This document shows positions 35,199 to 43,994 of a stretch of DNA of 64,000 nt, piece after piece. Position 1 is the stretch's first letter; each line of letters opens with the position of its first letter. The notes beneath the pieces were generated by a model. It was not told where the DNA came from. It searched no databases and saw nothing but the letters and a program-made list of their open reading frames with translations. This DNA is from Nocardia inohanensis NBRC 100128 (GTDB lineage Bacteria > Actinomycetota > Actinomycetes > Mycobacteriales > Mycobacteriaceae): the NCBI RefSeq assembly GCF_001612945.1, contig NZ_BDBK01000012.1, positions 248,001-312,000 of the forward strand, written 5' to 3'. The position numbers were made by a program, and so were the translations under genes.

Positions 35199-37147
35199 TG
35201 TCCCGGGCACAGGCGGCGCGGCAGTGGATCACCGGCGAGCTGTGCGTCCACGCAGCCGCCGGGCAGACCGTCGTGGGCTCGGGTACCGAAGTTAGCGGTC
35301 ACCGTGAGCGTGCCGTCGCCGAAGACGCTGCGCTGCACCTGATGATCGTCGGTGAGCCAGCGAAAGTCGGTCATGGGCAGGGTGCCCGCGGCCTCGTGCA
35401 ACGGTGCGAAGAACTGTTGCAGGCGTGCGATTTCCGCCCCGTGCGCGTCGATGGCGGCGCGGTCCAGGACGAAGTTCAGCGGCGTGTTGTTGAGGATCGC
35501 GGTGAGTGCGCGCATCGTTTGTTGCTGCGGCAGTTTGTAGTACGACAGCTCCCAGCGGTCGGCATTGACCAGGGAGTCGTGCAGCACCGTCTCGTACAGC
35601 GGCACCCGGTAGGCCGGATCGAACATGGCGGTGGCCAGCGCGGCGGGCAGGTCGACCGGCTGGAAGAACGCCTTGGGCGCCTGCTCGGGGTAGTACGCGC
35701 CCCAGGTCTGCTTGTCGCGCTGCAATTTCCACAGCCCGTCGGAGATGGGGTTCTGTGCGCCGTGATCGAAGGCCGGCACCGGCGCGGACCACGCGCCCGC
35801 CGACTCGGAGCCGAGCACAGTCTTGCGGTCCGCGGCCAGCCAGCGCATGCGTTCCAGGCGATTCTCCCGATCCTGCGTCCGGGTCATGGGATGCGCGGCG
35901 GTGTAGTCGTCGAAGAACTCACCGGCGGCATCCACATCCAGGAAGTAGCTGTCCGCGCCGTTGGCGGTCATGGCGGCATAGCGCTGCTGATACAGCTTCG
36001 GATCCTGTTTCAGCACTTCGGTGCTCAGATAGCAGCCGCGCCCGCCGAAGCCGGTCTCGGGTACTCCGTCGGCGTCGTGCACGCACCCGTCCGGCCACAA
36101 TCGGCCGGGCCAGCGCGAGGAGGGGTTGTCGGCGGTGGCGGGATCCTGGGCATTGTCGTAGGAGTCGTAGGGGCCCACCAGGTAACCGGCCTGTGCGGCG
36201 GCGCGCACCGCCTCCCCCGTCATGGGTTTGCCGTCGGCGTCGTAGCCGATCCACATGCGGTCGATGCCCAGCTTCTCCAGTTGCGCAATGGCTTCCGGGC
36301 TACGTCCGTCGCCCCACATGTAGGTGTGGAACGCGCCGAGCAGTTTGCCGATCGCGGGATTCTCGGCGATCTTCTCGGTCAGCGAACGGAATTCGCCGTG
36401 CTTCAGCAACCACGCGCGATAGTCCCGAGCCGCCGCGACCGGCGATGCGTCGGTGAGGGCGAAATCGACCCGGTAGTCATTGGTTCCGCGCGCGGGCTCG
36501 AAGTCGTGTTCGCCACGGGCCAGCAGCCGGCCGCCTTCGGACTGCACGGTCACCGCGCTGCCGATATCGGTGGGCACCACATAGCTGACACCACGGTCAC
36601 CGATCGTGAAGCCCCAGAAAGGCATGGTCAATCCCGCAGTGAGGGAGAGGTTTTCACCGACCAGACCGGTGTCGGGACCGTTCCAGAAGGTGTCGCGCAC
36701 CGGCAGCGAGAGCCCCTCGCCGCGCGGGATCTGAAGCGAACGCGCGGCCTCGTCGCCGCCCGTGACCGGCCACATCAGCTTCTCGTCCCGCTCACCGCGC
36801 ACATCGATACGCAGGCGGCCGTCGGCGGCGCTCGCGCTCACCGTGAGCCCGCGATCGGGATAGTTCCAGCCGGCCGCCGCACCCTCGACCCGTACCGGCC
36901 CGGGTGCGCCCAGCTCCCCATCCGCCGGACCGGACAGCTCCAGCCGCTGCCCGGAGGCCATCGCCCCCACTGCCAGGGAGGTGGTGTCGACCTCGGCCAT
37001 GCCGCCGTCGATCGGGATAACCACCTGATTGCCCTCGATTCGGGGCGCGGCCGGCGCCGGCTCGCTCGCGCAGGCCGCGAGCCCGGCCGCGGTGAGGCCC
37101 GCAATGACGATCACCGCTCCGGCGCGGCGCAGTTTCCGATGTCCCAT
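35195..37147 (-). CDS. Secreted lipoprotein, putative glycoside hydrolase
   Basis: A 650-residue exported protein. A lipobox LAAC follows a basic/hydrophobic leader, so it should be surface-anchored. The N-terminal half is beta-rich (about 40-230). The central region looks like a TIM-barrel glycosidase: HTYMWGDGRSPEA (about 280-292), YLVGPYDSYDN, SYFLDVDAAGEF (about 394-405, candidate nucleophile Asp) and VLGSESAGAW (candidate acid/base Glu). I cannot assign a family with confidence; GH101-like folds are one possibility. AGGG lies eight bases upstream of the ATG at 37147. It is coupled to the EEP-fold gene. Confidence 0.65.
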   Translation of the reverse strand: MGHRKLRRAGAVIVIAGLTAAGLAACASEPAPAAPRIEGNQVVIPIDGGMAEVDTTSLAVGAMASGQRLELSGPADGELGAPGPVRVEGAAAGWNYPDRGLTVSASAADGRLRIDVRGERDEKLMWPVTGGDEAARSLQIPRGEGLSLPVRDTFWNGPDTGLVGENLSLTAGLTMPFWGFTIGDRGVSYVVPTDIGSAVTVQSEGGRLLARGEHDFEPARGTNDYRVDFALTDASPVAAARDYRAWLLKHGEFRSLTEKIAENPAIGKLLGAFHTYMWGDGRSPEAIAQLEKLGIDRMWIGYDADGKPMTGEAVRAAAQAGYLVGPYDSYDNAQDPATADNPSSRWPGRLWPDGCVHDADGVPETGFGGRGCYLSTEVLKQDPKLYQQRYAAMTANGADSYFLDVDAAGEFFDDYTAAHPMTRTQDRENRLERMRWLAADRKTVLGSESAGAWSAPVPAFDHGAQNPISDGLWKLQRDKQTWGAYYPEQAPKAFFQPVDLPAALATAMFDPAYRVPLYETVLHDSLVNADRWELSYYKLPQQQTMRALTAILNNTPLNFVLDRAAIDAHGAEIARLQQFFAPLHEAAGTLPMTDFRWLTDDHQVQRSVFGDGTLTVTANFGTRAHDGLPGGCVDAQLAGDPLPRRLCPGQ

Positions 37148-37170
37148 ACCGCTCACCCTGGACACCCGAC

Positions 37171-37187
37171 ATGAGAGCCGGATGAGA
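37171..37187. promoter_or_regulatory. ATGAGA direct repeat, 11-bp period
   Basis: ATGAGA occurs at 37171-37176 and 37182-37187, start-to-start distance 11 bp, the half-site spacing typical for OmpR-family regulators. It lies 35-51 bases upstream of the response-regulator start and also upstream of the divergent lipoprotein gene. A candidate autoregulatory site. Confidence 0.4.
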
Positions 37188-37209
37188 ATGCCCAGGTGCC
37201 GCCGGTCCG

Positions 37210-37222
37210 TATATTCGTGGGG
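37210..37222 (+). promoter_or_regulatory. Promoter giving a leaderless response-regulator mRNA
   Basis: TATATT at 37210-37215 is a good -10 hexamer in a GC-rich setting. The usual spacing puts the first transcribed base at or next to the GTG start codon at 37222. No ribosome-binding site is seen. A -35 box is not recognisable. Confidence 0.45.
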
Positions 37223-37884
37223 TGCGCGTATTGGTGGTGGACGACGAGCCCGCGGTACGGGACGCGCTGGTGCGCGCCCTCGGCAGCGAAGGGTACGAGA
37301 CCCGGGCCGCCGGCGATGGCGCGACCGCGCTGACCGAGGTTGCCGGATGGCAGCCGGAGGTGGTGGTGCTGGATGTGCTGATGCCGTTCATGGATGGCCT
37401 GACCGCGTGCCGGACGCTGCGCGGACGCGGGGATCGCACGCCGATTCTCATGCTCACCGCCCGGGACGCGGTGGCCGACCGGATCGCGGGTCTCGATGCC
37501 GGGGCCGACGACTACCTGGTCAAACCGTTCGATCTGGACGAGCTGCTGGCGCGCGTGCGCGCACTGGTGCGCCGCACCTATCCCGAGGACGGTGCGGTGC
37601 TCTCCTCCGGAGATCTGGTGATGGACACCGCCGCTCACACGGTCCACCGGGGCGATAGCGAAATCGAGCTCAGCCGAACCGAATTCGCGCTGCTGGAGGT
37701 GCTGCTCCGCAATGCCGGGCAGGCGCTGCCCCGGGAAACCCTCATCGATCGGGTATGGGGTCACCGGTCGTCGAATTCGCTGGAGGTCTACATCCGGTAT
37801 CTGCGCCGCAAGCTGGAGGCCGGGGACCGCCCGCCCTTGATTCACACCGTGCGCGGCGTCGGCTACCGGCTGGGTCCGGCGTGA
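37222..37884 (+). CDS. OmpR-family response regulator
   Basis: A 220-residue two-component response regulator. The receiver domain (1-120) has the acidic pocket VVDDEP, phosphoacceptor Asp-51 (VVLDVLMP) and Lys-101 (DDYLVKPFD). The C-terminal winged helix (about 130-218) has SRTEFALLEVLLRNAG and YIRYLRRKL. The downstream kinase overlaps it as GTGA. The sensor pair resembles the PrrA/PrrB-type systems of mycolata, but orthology is not proven. Confidence 0.93.
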   Translation: MRVLVVDDEPAVRDALVRALGSEGYETRAAGDGATALTEVAGWQPEVVVLDVLMPFMDGLTACRTLRGRGDRTPILMLTARDAVADRIAGLDAGADDYLVKPFDLDELLARVRALVRRTYPEDGAVLSSGDLVMDTAAHTVHRGDSEIELSRTEFALLEVLLRNAGQALPRETLIDRVWGHRSSNSLEVYIRYLRRKLEAGDRPPLIHTVRGVGYRLGPA

Positions 37885-39284
37885 AACGTCTCGGCCTGCG
37901 CGGCCGGATCGCCGTATTCTTCGTGCTCGCAATGGCTTCCGCGCTCGCGGGGATGGCGGCCGCCGCCTATGCGGTGGTGGGTCACGAACTGCGCGGCGCG
38001 CTGGATCTGAACCTGCGCCGCCAAGCCATCCGCATCGAACGCCAGTACCCCACGGAACCGGCCCTCGCGGCGTCCTCCGGACCGTGCCGGTATCTGGCCG
38101 CCCCCAGTTGCGTTCAGGTGGTGGCGGCGGACGGGACCATCGAATCGGAGCATTATCCGGAGCAGAGCCTGCCCGTGGACGCCGGAACCCGTGCGGTGGC
38201 AGCGGGTTCCGCGGATGCCTACTACAGCGATATCACCCTCGACGGTTACCCGCTGCGCATGTACACCGCGCCGCTGCGCCCCGGTAGCGCCGTGCAGGTC
38301 GCACAGCGCTCGGACACCATCGACACCAGCCTGCACCGGGTGGGCTGGGCGCTGCTGGCCGGGGCGGCGGCCGGAACCCTGCTGGCGGCCGGGATCGGCA
38401 TACTGCTCGCCCGGCGCGCGCTCGCCCCGGTCGCGGCCCTGACCGAGGCCGCCGAACGTGTGGCCCGCACCCGCGATCCCGGCGAGCACATCCCGGTCAG
38501 CGGCTCCGACGAGCTCGCCCGCCTGGCCGCCAGCATCAACACCATGCTCGCCGAACTCGATGCCGCGCTGTCGGCCGAGCGCGATTCCCGTGCGGCACAG
38601 CAGCGTCTGATCGCCGACGCCTCCCACGAACTGCGCACCCCGCTCACCGCGCTGCGCACCGATATCGATCTGCTGCGCCGCGCGGACCGCCTGCCCCCGG
38701 ACCAATTGGCCGAGACCGCCGCCGCGCTGCGCGTCCGGTCCGAGGAATTGTCCGGCCTCGTCACCGATCTCATCGATCTGGCCCGCGCCGACGATTCGGC
38801 CGCCGCCCGGGAACCCTTCGAGGACCTGCGCCTGGACACTCTGATCGAAGACCGCCTGGATATCGCTCGACGGCATTGGCCCGCAATCGATTTCAGCCCG
38901 GAGCTGGAGCCCACGACGGTCCGGGGCAGTGCGGCGCGATTGAGCCGCGCCATCACCAACCTGCTCGACAATGCCGCCAAATTCAGCCCGGCCGGGGCGA
39001 AAGTCGATGTCGCACTGGCCGATCGGACCTTGACGGTCCGCGATGCGGGTCCCGGCATCGCCGCCGCGGAGCTGCCGCACGTCTTCGACCGCTTCTACCG
39101 CTCCCCCACCGCCCGCTCCACCCCCGGCCACGGCCTCGGCTTGGCGATCGTGGCGCAGGTGGCCGAAATCCACGGTGCCACGGTCTCGGTCGCCACCGAG
39201 CCCGGTCACGGCGCCGAGTTCCGGATGCGTTTCCCCGCCCCGCACAGCTCGACCGATCAGGAGGATCCATGCGACTGCCCCTAG
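37881..39284 (+). CDS. Sensor histidine kinase
   Basis: A 467-residue membrane kinase. TM1 is at about 9-33, followed by an extracellular domain at about 34-150 with two cysteines (GPCRYLAAPSCVQ, Cys-69 and Cys-77, possible disulfide). TM2 is at about 154-177, then HAMP, and the phosphoacceptor His-249 lies in DASHELRTPLTALR. N box LLDNAAKF and G boxes DAGPGIA and GHGLGLAI are intact. The GTG at 37881 overlaps the regulator stop. It partners the upstream regulator and is followed by a small lipoprotein with overlap. Confidence 0.93.
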   Translation: MKRLGLRGRIAVFFVLAMASALAGMAAAAYAVVGHELRGALDLNLRRQAIRIERQYPTEPALAASSGPCRYLAAPSCVQVVAADGTIESEHYPEQSLPVDAGTRAVAAGSADAYYSDITLDGYPLRMYTAPLRPGSAVQVAQRSDTIDTSLHRVGWALLAGAAAGTLLAAGIGILLARRALAPVAALTEAAERVARTRDPGEHIPVSGSDELARLAASINTMLAELDAALSAERDSRAAQQRLIADASHELRTPLTALRTDIDLLRRADRLPPDQLAETAAALRVRSEELSGLVTDLIDLARADDSAAAREPFEDLRLDTLIEDRLDIARRHWPAIDFSPELEPTTVRGSAARLSRAITNLLDNAAKFSPAGAKVDVALADRTLTVRDAGPGIAAAELPHVFDRFYRSPTARSTPGHGLGLAIVAQVAEIHGATVSVATEPGHGAEFRMRFPAPHSSTDQEDPCDCP

Positions 39285-39679
39285 CCATCGCCACCGGGCT
39301 CGTGCTCGCCGCCGCGGTGACCGGATGCGGCTCGAACGACGACTCTTCGGCCGCGGCGTCCGCGACGACCACCGTCGCGGCGCTCCCGCGGATCAAGAAC
39401 TGTGTCTCCCAGCCCGAATCACGGCCGAGCCAGCTCACCATCACCTGTGCCGACGGCAATCTGTCGGTCTCCGGGCTCACCTGGTCGGACTGGAACGCCG
39501 ATGCCGCGCACGGCAGCGGCATCGAGAACAGCAATACTTGCGAACCCAGTTGCGCCGACGGCGAACAGCGGGCCGTGCCCGCCGCGGTGACGCTGAGCAA
39601 GCCCGTCGACGGGTACTTCACCCAGCTCACGGTCATCCCCGAAGGCGAGCCGTCGCAGAGCTATCCGCTGCCGAAGTAG
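39269..39679 (+). CDS. Small secreted lipoprotein of the two-component operon
   Basis: A 136-residue protein with a signal peptide and lipobox VTGC at about residue 20. The mature part contains five further Cys and segments such as ITCADGNLSVSGLTWSDW, resembling small actinobacterial lipoproteins of unknown function. AGGAGG lies just before the ATG, which overlaps the kinase gene by 16 bases, so it is in the same transcript. It could be an accessory sensor or output of the two-component system; this is inferred from position. Confidence 0.82.
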   Translation: MRLPLAIATGLVLAAAVTGCGSNDDSSAAASATTTVAALPRIKNCVSQPESRPSQLTITCADGNLSVSGLTWSDWNADAAHGSGIENSNTCEPSCADGEQRAVPAAVTLSKPVDGYFTQLTVIPEGEPSQSYPLPK

Positions 39680-39863
39680 CCGGCCGGGGCGAACCGGCGG
39701 GTCTGCCTGCGAATTCATCGCAAATCGTCACGTAACAGCAGTCCTGCGTGTTCCCGATTGCCCGGCATGAGCACCCAAGCAGTTCTGTTCGTGCCGGTTT
39801 TCGCCGCTTCGTTCGGTGTCGGTGTGTGGCTCGGGGTGCGTTCAGCGGCTAGCGTTCAGTTCC

Positions 39864-40679
39864 ATGAGCAGCAATTCGACCCGCACCGTGGTAGTCACCG
39901 GCGCTTCGTCCGGCATCGGCAAAGCGACGGCGGCGGCCTTCGCGGCGCGTGGCCACAAGGTGATCGGCACCAGCCGCAATCCTGATTCGATCGCCGCTGC
40001 CGATCGGCTGCCCGGGGTGGATTACCGGGCGCTCGACCTCACCGACGCCGATTCCATCGCCCGCTGCACCGCGGCGCTGGGCACGGTGGACGTGCTGGTC
40101 AACAATGCGGGCGAAAGCCAGGCCGGGCCCCTCGCGGAGCTGCCGGCCGAGGCGGTCGAGCGGCTGTTCCGGCTCAACGTGCTGGGACCGGTGGCGCTGA
40201 CCCAGCAGCTGCTGCCGGGCATGCGCGAGCGCGGGTACGGGCGAATCATCATGGTGGGCTCCATGATCGGCAGTTTTCCGATGCCGTATCGCTCGTCGTA
40301 TGCCGCGACCAAGGCGGCGCTGCGGGCCTTCGCCACGGCGGCACGGTTCGAGGAATCACCGTTCGGGGTGTGGCTGACCACCGTCGAGCCCGGGCAGATC
40401 GATACCGGATTGAGCGAGCGCCGCACCAAGTACCTGAACGAAGGTTCGCCGCACACCACCGATTTCACCAAGTTCATGGCGACCCTGGATCAGAAGATGT
40501 CCAAAGGCATTGCCCCGGAACAGGTTGCGAAGACCATTGTGGGCGCCGCCGAAGCAGATCGGCCGAAACCGCTTTACGCCGTGGGCAGTAACGCACCGCT
40601 GATGTTCGCGGTGCGCCGCCTGGTCCCGCGCACGGTCATGGAGCGGCTCATCGCCGCCGGCCACGGCCTGAAGCGCTGA
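39864..40679 (+). CDS. Short-chain dehydrogenase/reductase
   Basis: A 271-residue classical SDR. NAD(P) motif TGASSGIG (about 13-20), VNNAG, catalytic Ser in MVGSMIGSF, and YAATK (about 151-155) are all present. The ATG at 39864 is chosen because the Rossmann fold starts right after it; a longer reading from 39816 has no support. Substrate unknown. It is convergent with a broken acyl-CoA dehydrogenase one base downstream. Confidence 0.88.
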   Translation: MSSNSTRTVVVTGASSGIGKATAAAFAARGHKVIGTSRNPDSIAAADRLPGVDYRALDLTDADSIARCTAALGTVDVLVNNAGESQAGPLAELPAEAVERLFRLNVLGPVALTQQLLPGMRERGYGRIIMVGSMIGSFPMPYRSSYAATKAALRAFATAARFEESPFGVWLTTVEPGQIDTGLSERRTKYLNEGSPHTTDFTKFMATLDQKMSKGIAPEQVAKTIVGAAEADRPKPLYAVGSNAPLMFAVRRLVPRTVMERLIAAGHGLKR

Positions 40680-40680
40680 G

Positions 40681-41473
40681 CTATCGCTGCGTCAATTTCA
40701 GGTCCCGGCCGATGATTTCGCGCATGATCTCCGACGTCCCGCCGTACACCCGGGTCACCCGGGCGTCGGCGGCGGCGCGGGCGATCGGATACTCACGCAT
40801 ATAGCCGTATCCGCCGAAAAGCTGCTGACAGCGGTCCAGGCAACGGAACTCCATTTCCGAGGCCCACAGCTTGGCCTTGGCCGCGTCGGCGGGGGTGAGT
40901 CGACCGGCATCGAGCTCCAGCACGCATCTGTCGATGAACGCCTCGGCCACCGCCACTTCGGTGGATACGTCGGCGAGGGTGAACTTGGTGTTCTGGAAGC
41001 CGCCGATGGGTTGGCCGAAAGCGGTTCGGCCGCCGACATATTCGATGGTCCAGCGGAGGCCGGCGCGAGCGCGGGCCAGGCAGGCGACGGCGATCTGCAT
41101 GCGCTCCTGGGGCAGGTTCCGCATGAGGTATTCGAAACCGCGCCCGCGTTCGAATCCCGCCATGCCACGCTCGAGCACCAGCAGGCTGATGCCGCGATGA
41201 CGCTCGGCTGAGGTGCGCACCGCCGTGATGACCAGATCCGCATTGATGCCGTTGGTAATGAAGGTCTTCGCGCCGTTGACCAGATTACCCCTGCGGCACC
41301 GCGAAGCCGAGCAGCCCGAGTTCACCCGCGCGCGCGAAGACCGAGCGCGGCACTATCCCGGCGGCCTCGAAGTCCGGATAGCGCGGCGCGACCTCCTTGC
41401 GGGCGAAGCCGCGCGCCAGTTCCGCGAAAGCCAGATGATCGTCGCCGTAGTGCCCACATTCCATGGCACCCAT
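40681..41473 (-). pseudogene. Acyl-CoA dehydrogenase remnant with internal deletion
   Basis: The N-terminal reading from 41473 gives a normal acyl-CoA dehydrogenase start (FAELARGFARKEVAPRY through GELGLLGFAVPQ) and then a stop at 41285. A second frame resumes just upstream of that stop with the family's middle-domain segment LVNGAKTFITNGINADLVI and continues with an intact C-terminal domain (AFGQPIGGFQNTKFTLAD, GGYGYMREYPIARAAADARV, YGGTSEIMREIIGRDL). Roughly 95-100 residues containing the acyl-binding loop and the flavin-contacting strands are missing, with a frame change at about 41290. Non-functional as it stands. Confidence 0.85.
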
Positions 41474-41518
41474 GGTCCGGGATGCCGGGGCCGACCGGAG
41501 AGAGATTTCCGGCCGGAG

Positions 41519-42481
41519 TCAGTTCTCGGGCGGGTTCTTCAGCAGGTGGGCCGCGACGACTTTGCCGAGGGTGTAAGCGTTCTCGCAGGCCAGCCGGAAG
41601 CCACCGGTCGAACTGTCGTCCAGGTGCTGCACCACCGTCTGGCCCGGGTACGGCTGATCGAAGTTGCTCATGGTGCGCAGCGACAGGTAGCGGTTCAGGT
41701 AGCCGTGCGCCTGCAATGCGGTCGCGGTGGCATTGTCTTCCATCTGCGTGGTGCAGTAGACGCCCTGCCCCTCGGTGCGCAGGTCCATGATGTAGCGGGC
41801 GGTATCGGAGAGCGGTTTGCCCGAATAGAAGTCGTCCCCGGTCATGGTGTCGCACTTCATGATTCCGGGGGTGCGCCCCGCTTGGCCGGGGTATTGCGCG
41901 CGGGCGGCGGCGACCTGGGGCGTGTCGGCGAGCTGCACACCCTGCGACAGCTCGAATGCCTTGTCCACCAACGCGTCATCGAGTTTGTAGACGGCGGTGT
42001 TGTAAGCCTCGACGGGGCGGTACCCGAACGGTACGTCGGGGGCTTCGGCCGGCTCCAGATGGTTGCCGAGGTCGAAGTCGACCACGTAGCGCGCCCAGGC
42101 GGCCGAACCGAGCGTGCCCTGATCCGGTGGCGTGCCCGCGATTCCGGCGGTGAGGAAGTACGCGTGCGAGAAGTCGAACTTGTCGCTGCCGAGTATCGCC
42201 ATCATGGAGGTGGCGGCGTTCGCCTTGCCCTGACCGGTCTCGGCCACGCACAGCTTGTCCGCATTGCAGCGCACCGGCTTGTACGCACCGGGCACCTCGA
42301 CGGTGGTGGGCAGCTGTTCCCTATCCAGCCACACCTGGTTCTCGGGATCGAACATGGTGATCACCAGCACGCCGACATCGATCTTGTCCGAGCTCTCGGA
42401 GTTCGATCCGCTCGCGCATCCGGCGAGCGCGACGGCGGCCACGCCCACGGTGGCGGCGAACTTCTGGCAACGGGTGGTCAT
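41519..42481 (-). CDS. Purine nucleoside permease (NUP) family lipoprotein
   Basis: A 320-residue exported protein with a signal peptide and lipobox LAGC near residue 22. The mature sequence (IDVGVLVITMFDPENQVWLD, then TGQGKANAATSMMAILGS and YFLTAGIAGTPPDQGTLGSAAWARYVVDFDLG) matches the NUP family, first described as fungal purine nucleoside permeases and structurally like nucleoside phosphorylases. A surface-bound nucleoside-binding or -cleaving role is likely. It lies 111 bases downstream of the EF-Tu paralogue, behind a hairpin. Confidence 0.88.
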   Translation of the reverse strand: MTTRCQKFAATVGVAAVALAGCASGSNSESSDKIDVGVLVITMFDPENQVWLDREQLPTTVEVPGAYKPVRCNADKLCVAETGQGKANAATSMMAILGSDKFDFSHAYFLTAGIAGTPPDQGTLGSAAWARYVVDFDLGNHLEPAEAPDVPFGYRPVEAYNTAVYKLDDALVDKAFELSQGVQLADTPQVAAARAQYPGQAGRTPGIMKCDTMTGDDFYSGKPLSDTARYIMDLRTEGQGVYCTTQMEDNATATALQAHGYLNRYLSLRTMSNFDQPYPGQTVVQHLDDSSTGGFRLACENAYTLGKVVAAHLLKNPPEN

Positions 42482-42551
42482 TGCGCCAGACTAGGAGACA
42501 CGCCGAGCGAAACGCCGGAGTGGGGGTCTGTACCGGAGTGTCGGACGGGAA

Positions 42552-42586
42552 GTCCCGGCTCCGAGCACACGGCTCGAAACCGGGAC
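42552..42586 (-). terminator. Hairpin after the EF-Tu paralogue
   Basis: GTCCCGG (42552-42558) and CCGGGAC (42580-42586) pair, continued inward by CGAGC/GCTCG with a 3x3 internal loop. It lies seven bases past the tuf-like stop. Confidence 0.55.
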
Positions 42587-42592
42587 GTCCGG

Positions 42593-43765
42593 CTACTCGA
42601 CGGCGAGCACCGTACCGGCGGCCACCGTCAGGTTCCCCTCACGCACGGCGAACCCGAGGCCCGGCTCCAGCGGCACCGCGCGATCCAGGGTCACCGTCAT
42701 CTCGACGGTCTCCCCCGGCACCGCCCGGCCGCCGGCCAGCACCACCTGCCCGGACACATCGCCCGTGCGCAGGAAGAACTGTGGCCGGTAGCCCGACGCG
42801 ACCGGGGTGCGCCGCCCGCCCTGCGCGGCACTGAGCAGCCGCACGCGGGCGGTGAACCCGCGGTGCACGGCGATGCTGCCGATAGCCGCGACCACCTGGC
42901 CGCGCTGCACCTGCCCGCGCTGCACGCCGCGCAGCAGCAGCGCCACATTGTCGCCCGCCTCCGCCGATTCCATGGTCCGCCCGAAGGTTTCGACGCCGGT
43001 CACCACCGATTCGATGGTCTCGCCGAACCCGAGCACGGTCACCCGGTCGCCCATCCGGACCTGTCCGCGCTCCACCGCGCCGGTCACGACGGTGCCGCGC
43101 CCGGTAATGGTGAGCACGTTCTCCACCGGCATCAGGAACGGCGCATCGGTGTAGCGCACCGGCATCGGGATGTGCTCGTCGATGACGTCCAGCAGCCGCA
43201 GCAACTCCCGCGACCAGTGCTCGTCACCCTCGAGCGCCTTCAGGCCCGAGACGGGTACGACCGGCAGGTTGTCGCCGTCGTATCCGTTGGCGGACAACAG
43301 TTCCCGCACCTCCAGCTCGACCAGCTCCAGCAGCTCGGCATCCGCGCCGTCGGCCTTGTTGACCGCGACCACGATGTGCTCGACCCCGACCTGCCGGGCC
43401 AGCACCACGTGCTCGGAGGTCTGCGGCATGATGCCGTCCAGCGCCGACACCACCAGGATCGCCCCGTCCAGCTGCGCCGCCCCCGTGATCATGTTCTTCA
43501 CGAAGTCGGCGTGCCCCGGCATGTCCACGTGCGCGTAATGCCGGGTGGCCGTTTCGTATTCGACGTGCGCGATATTGATGGTGATGCCGCGCTCGATCTC
43601 CTCCGGGGCCCGGTCGATGCGGTCGAACGGCACGTACTTGCCGCCGTCGCGCTCGGCGAGCACCTTGGTGATGGCGGCGGTGAGCGTGGTCTTGCCGTGG
43701 TCGACGTGGCCCATGGTGCCGATGTTCAGGTGCGGCTTGTTACGAATGTAGGGCTGCTTGCCCAT
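42593..43765 (-). CDS. Divergent stand-alone elongation factor Tu paralogue
   Basis: A 390-residue EF-Tu with all GTPase motifs: GHVDHGKT (P-loop, about 19-26), switch I RGITIN, DMPGHADF (about 81-88, where most EF-Tu have DCPGHADY) and NKAD (about 136-139). Domains 2 and 3 are complete, with GYRPQFFLRTGDV and a C-terminal VREGNLTVAAG (EF-Tu consensus REGGRTVGAG). It is slightly shorter than the usual 397 residues and is not next to fusA or ribosomal genes. GGAG lies seven bases upstream of the ATG. It is probably a second, specialised EF-Tu, as in streptomycetes; stress or antibiotic-related use is inferred. Confidence 0.9.
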   Translation of the reverse strand: MGKQPYIRNKPHLNIGTMGHVDHGKTTLTAAITKVLAERDGGKYVPFDRIDRAPEEIERGITINIAHVEYETATRHYAHVDMPGHADFVKNMITGAAQLDGAILVVSALDGIMPQTSEHVVLARQVGVEHIVVAVNKADGADAELLELVELEVRELLSANGYDGDNLPVVPVSGLKALEGDEHWSRELLRLLDVIDEHIPMPVRYTDAPFLMPVENVLTITGRGTVVTGAVERGQVRMGDRVTVLGFGETIESVVTGVETFGRTMESAEAGDNVALLLRGVQRGQVQRGQVVAAIGSIAVHRGFTARVRLLSAAQGGRRTPVASGYRPQFFLRTGDVSGQVVLAGGRAVPGETVEMTVTLDRAVPLEPGLGFAVREGNLTVAAGTVLAVE

Positions 43766-43800
43766 GACGATTCTCCATCCAGGAGTCCAGGTTTCGAGGG

Positions 43801-43851
43801 GACCTCAAAGACGCGCCGACCTTCCCCGTCTGAGGTCCCGGGACGTCCCGG
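43801..43851 (-). promoter_or_regulatory. Structured leader and palindrome upstream of EF-Tu
   Basis: GACCTCA-GACG type arms at 43801-43837 (7 + 4 bp with a 2-base bulge) form a hairpin in the tuf-like leader, 36 bases before the start codon. Directly next to it lies CCGGGACGTCCCGG (43838-43851), a perfect 14-bp palindrome that could be an operator. Part of it (GGGACGTCC) recurs in the 3' hairpin at 42582-42590. Confidence 0.45.
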
Positions 43852-43857
43852 AGAAGG

Positions 43858-43962
43858 TCAGCTTCGTGCGCCGTCGAATGCGGACTGTGCCTGGGCAGCA
43901 GCCATCGCGCCCGCGACTGCGGGGTATGGGGCGATGGACTGCGAGAACATGCCGACGATCAT
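43858..43962 (-). CDS. Possible 34-residue leader peptide upstream of EF-Tu
   Basis: A short reading frame from the ATG at 43962 to the TGA at 43858 encodes MIVGMFSQSIAPYPAV followed by an Ala-rich tail. Third positions are mostly G/C and an in-frame stop lies just upstream, so it is not part of a larger gene. It has no clear ribosome-binding site and ends seven bases before the CCGGGACGTCCCGG palindrome. It may be a leader peptide or chance. Confidence 0.22.
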   Translation of the reverse strand: MIVGMFSQSIAPYPAVAGAMAAAQAQSAFDGARS

Positions 43963-43994
43963 GACGCGTGGGCGGCCTTACGCGCCACCGATTT

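Noticed and set aside
39758..39985. A short plus-strand frame with a hydrophobic start before the SDR gene
   Set aside because: It runs into the SDR gene in another frame, where its composition becomes shadow-like, and it has no ribosome-binding site.
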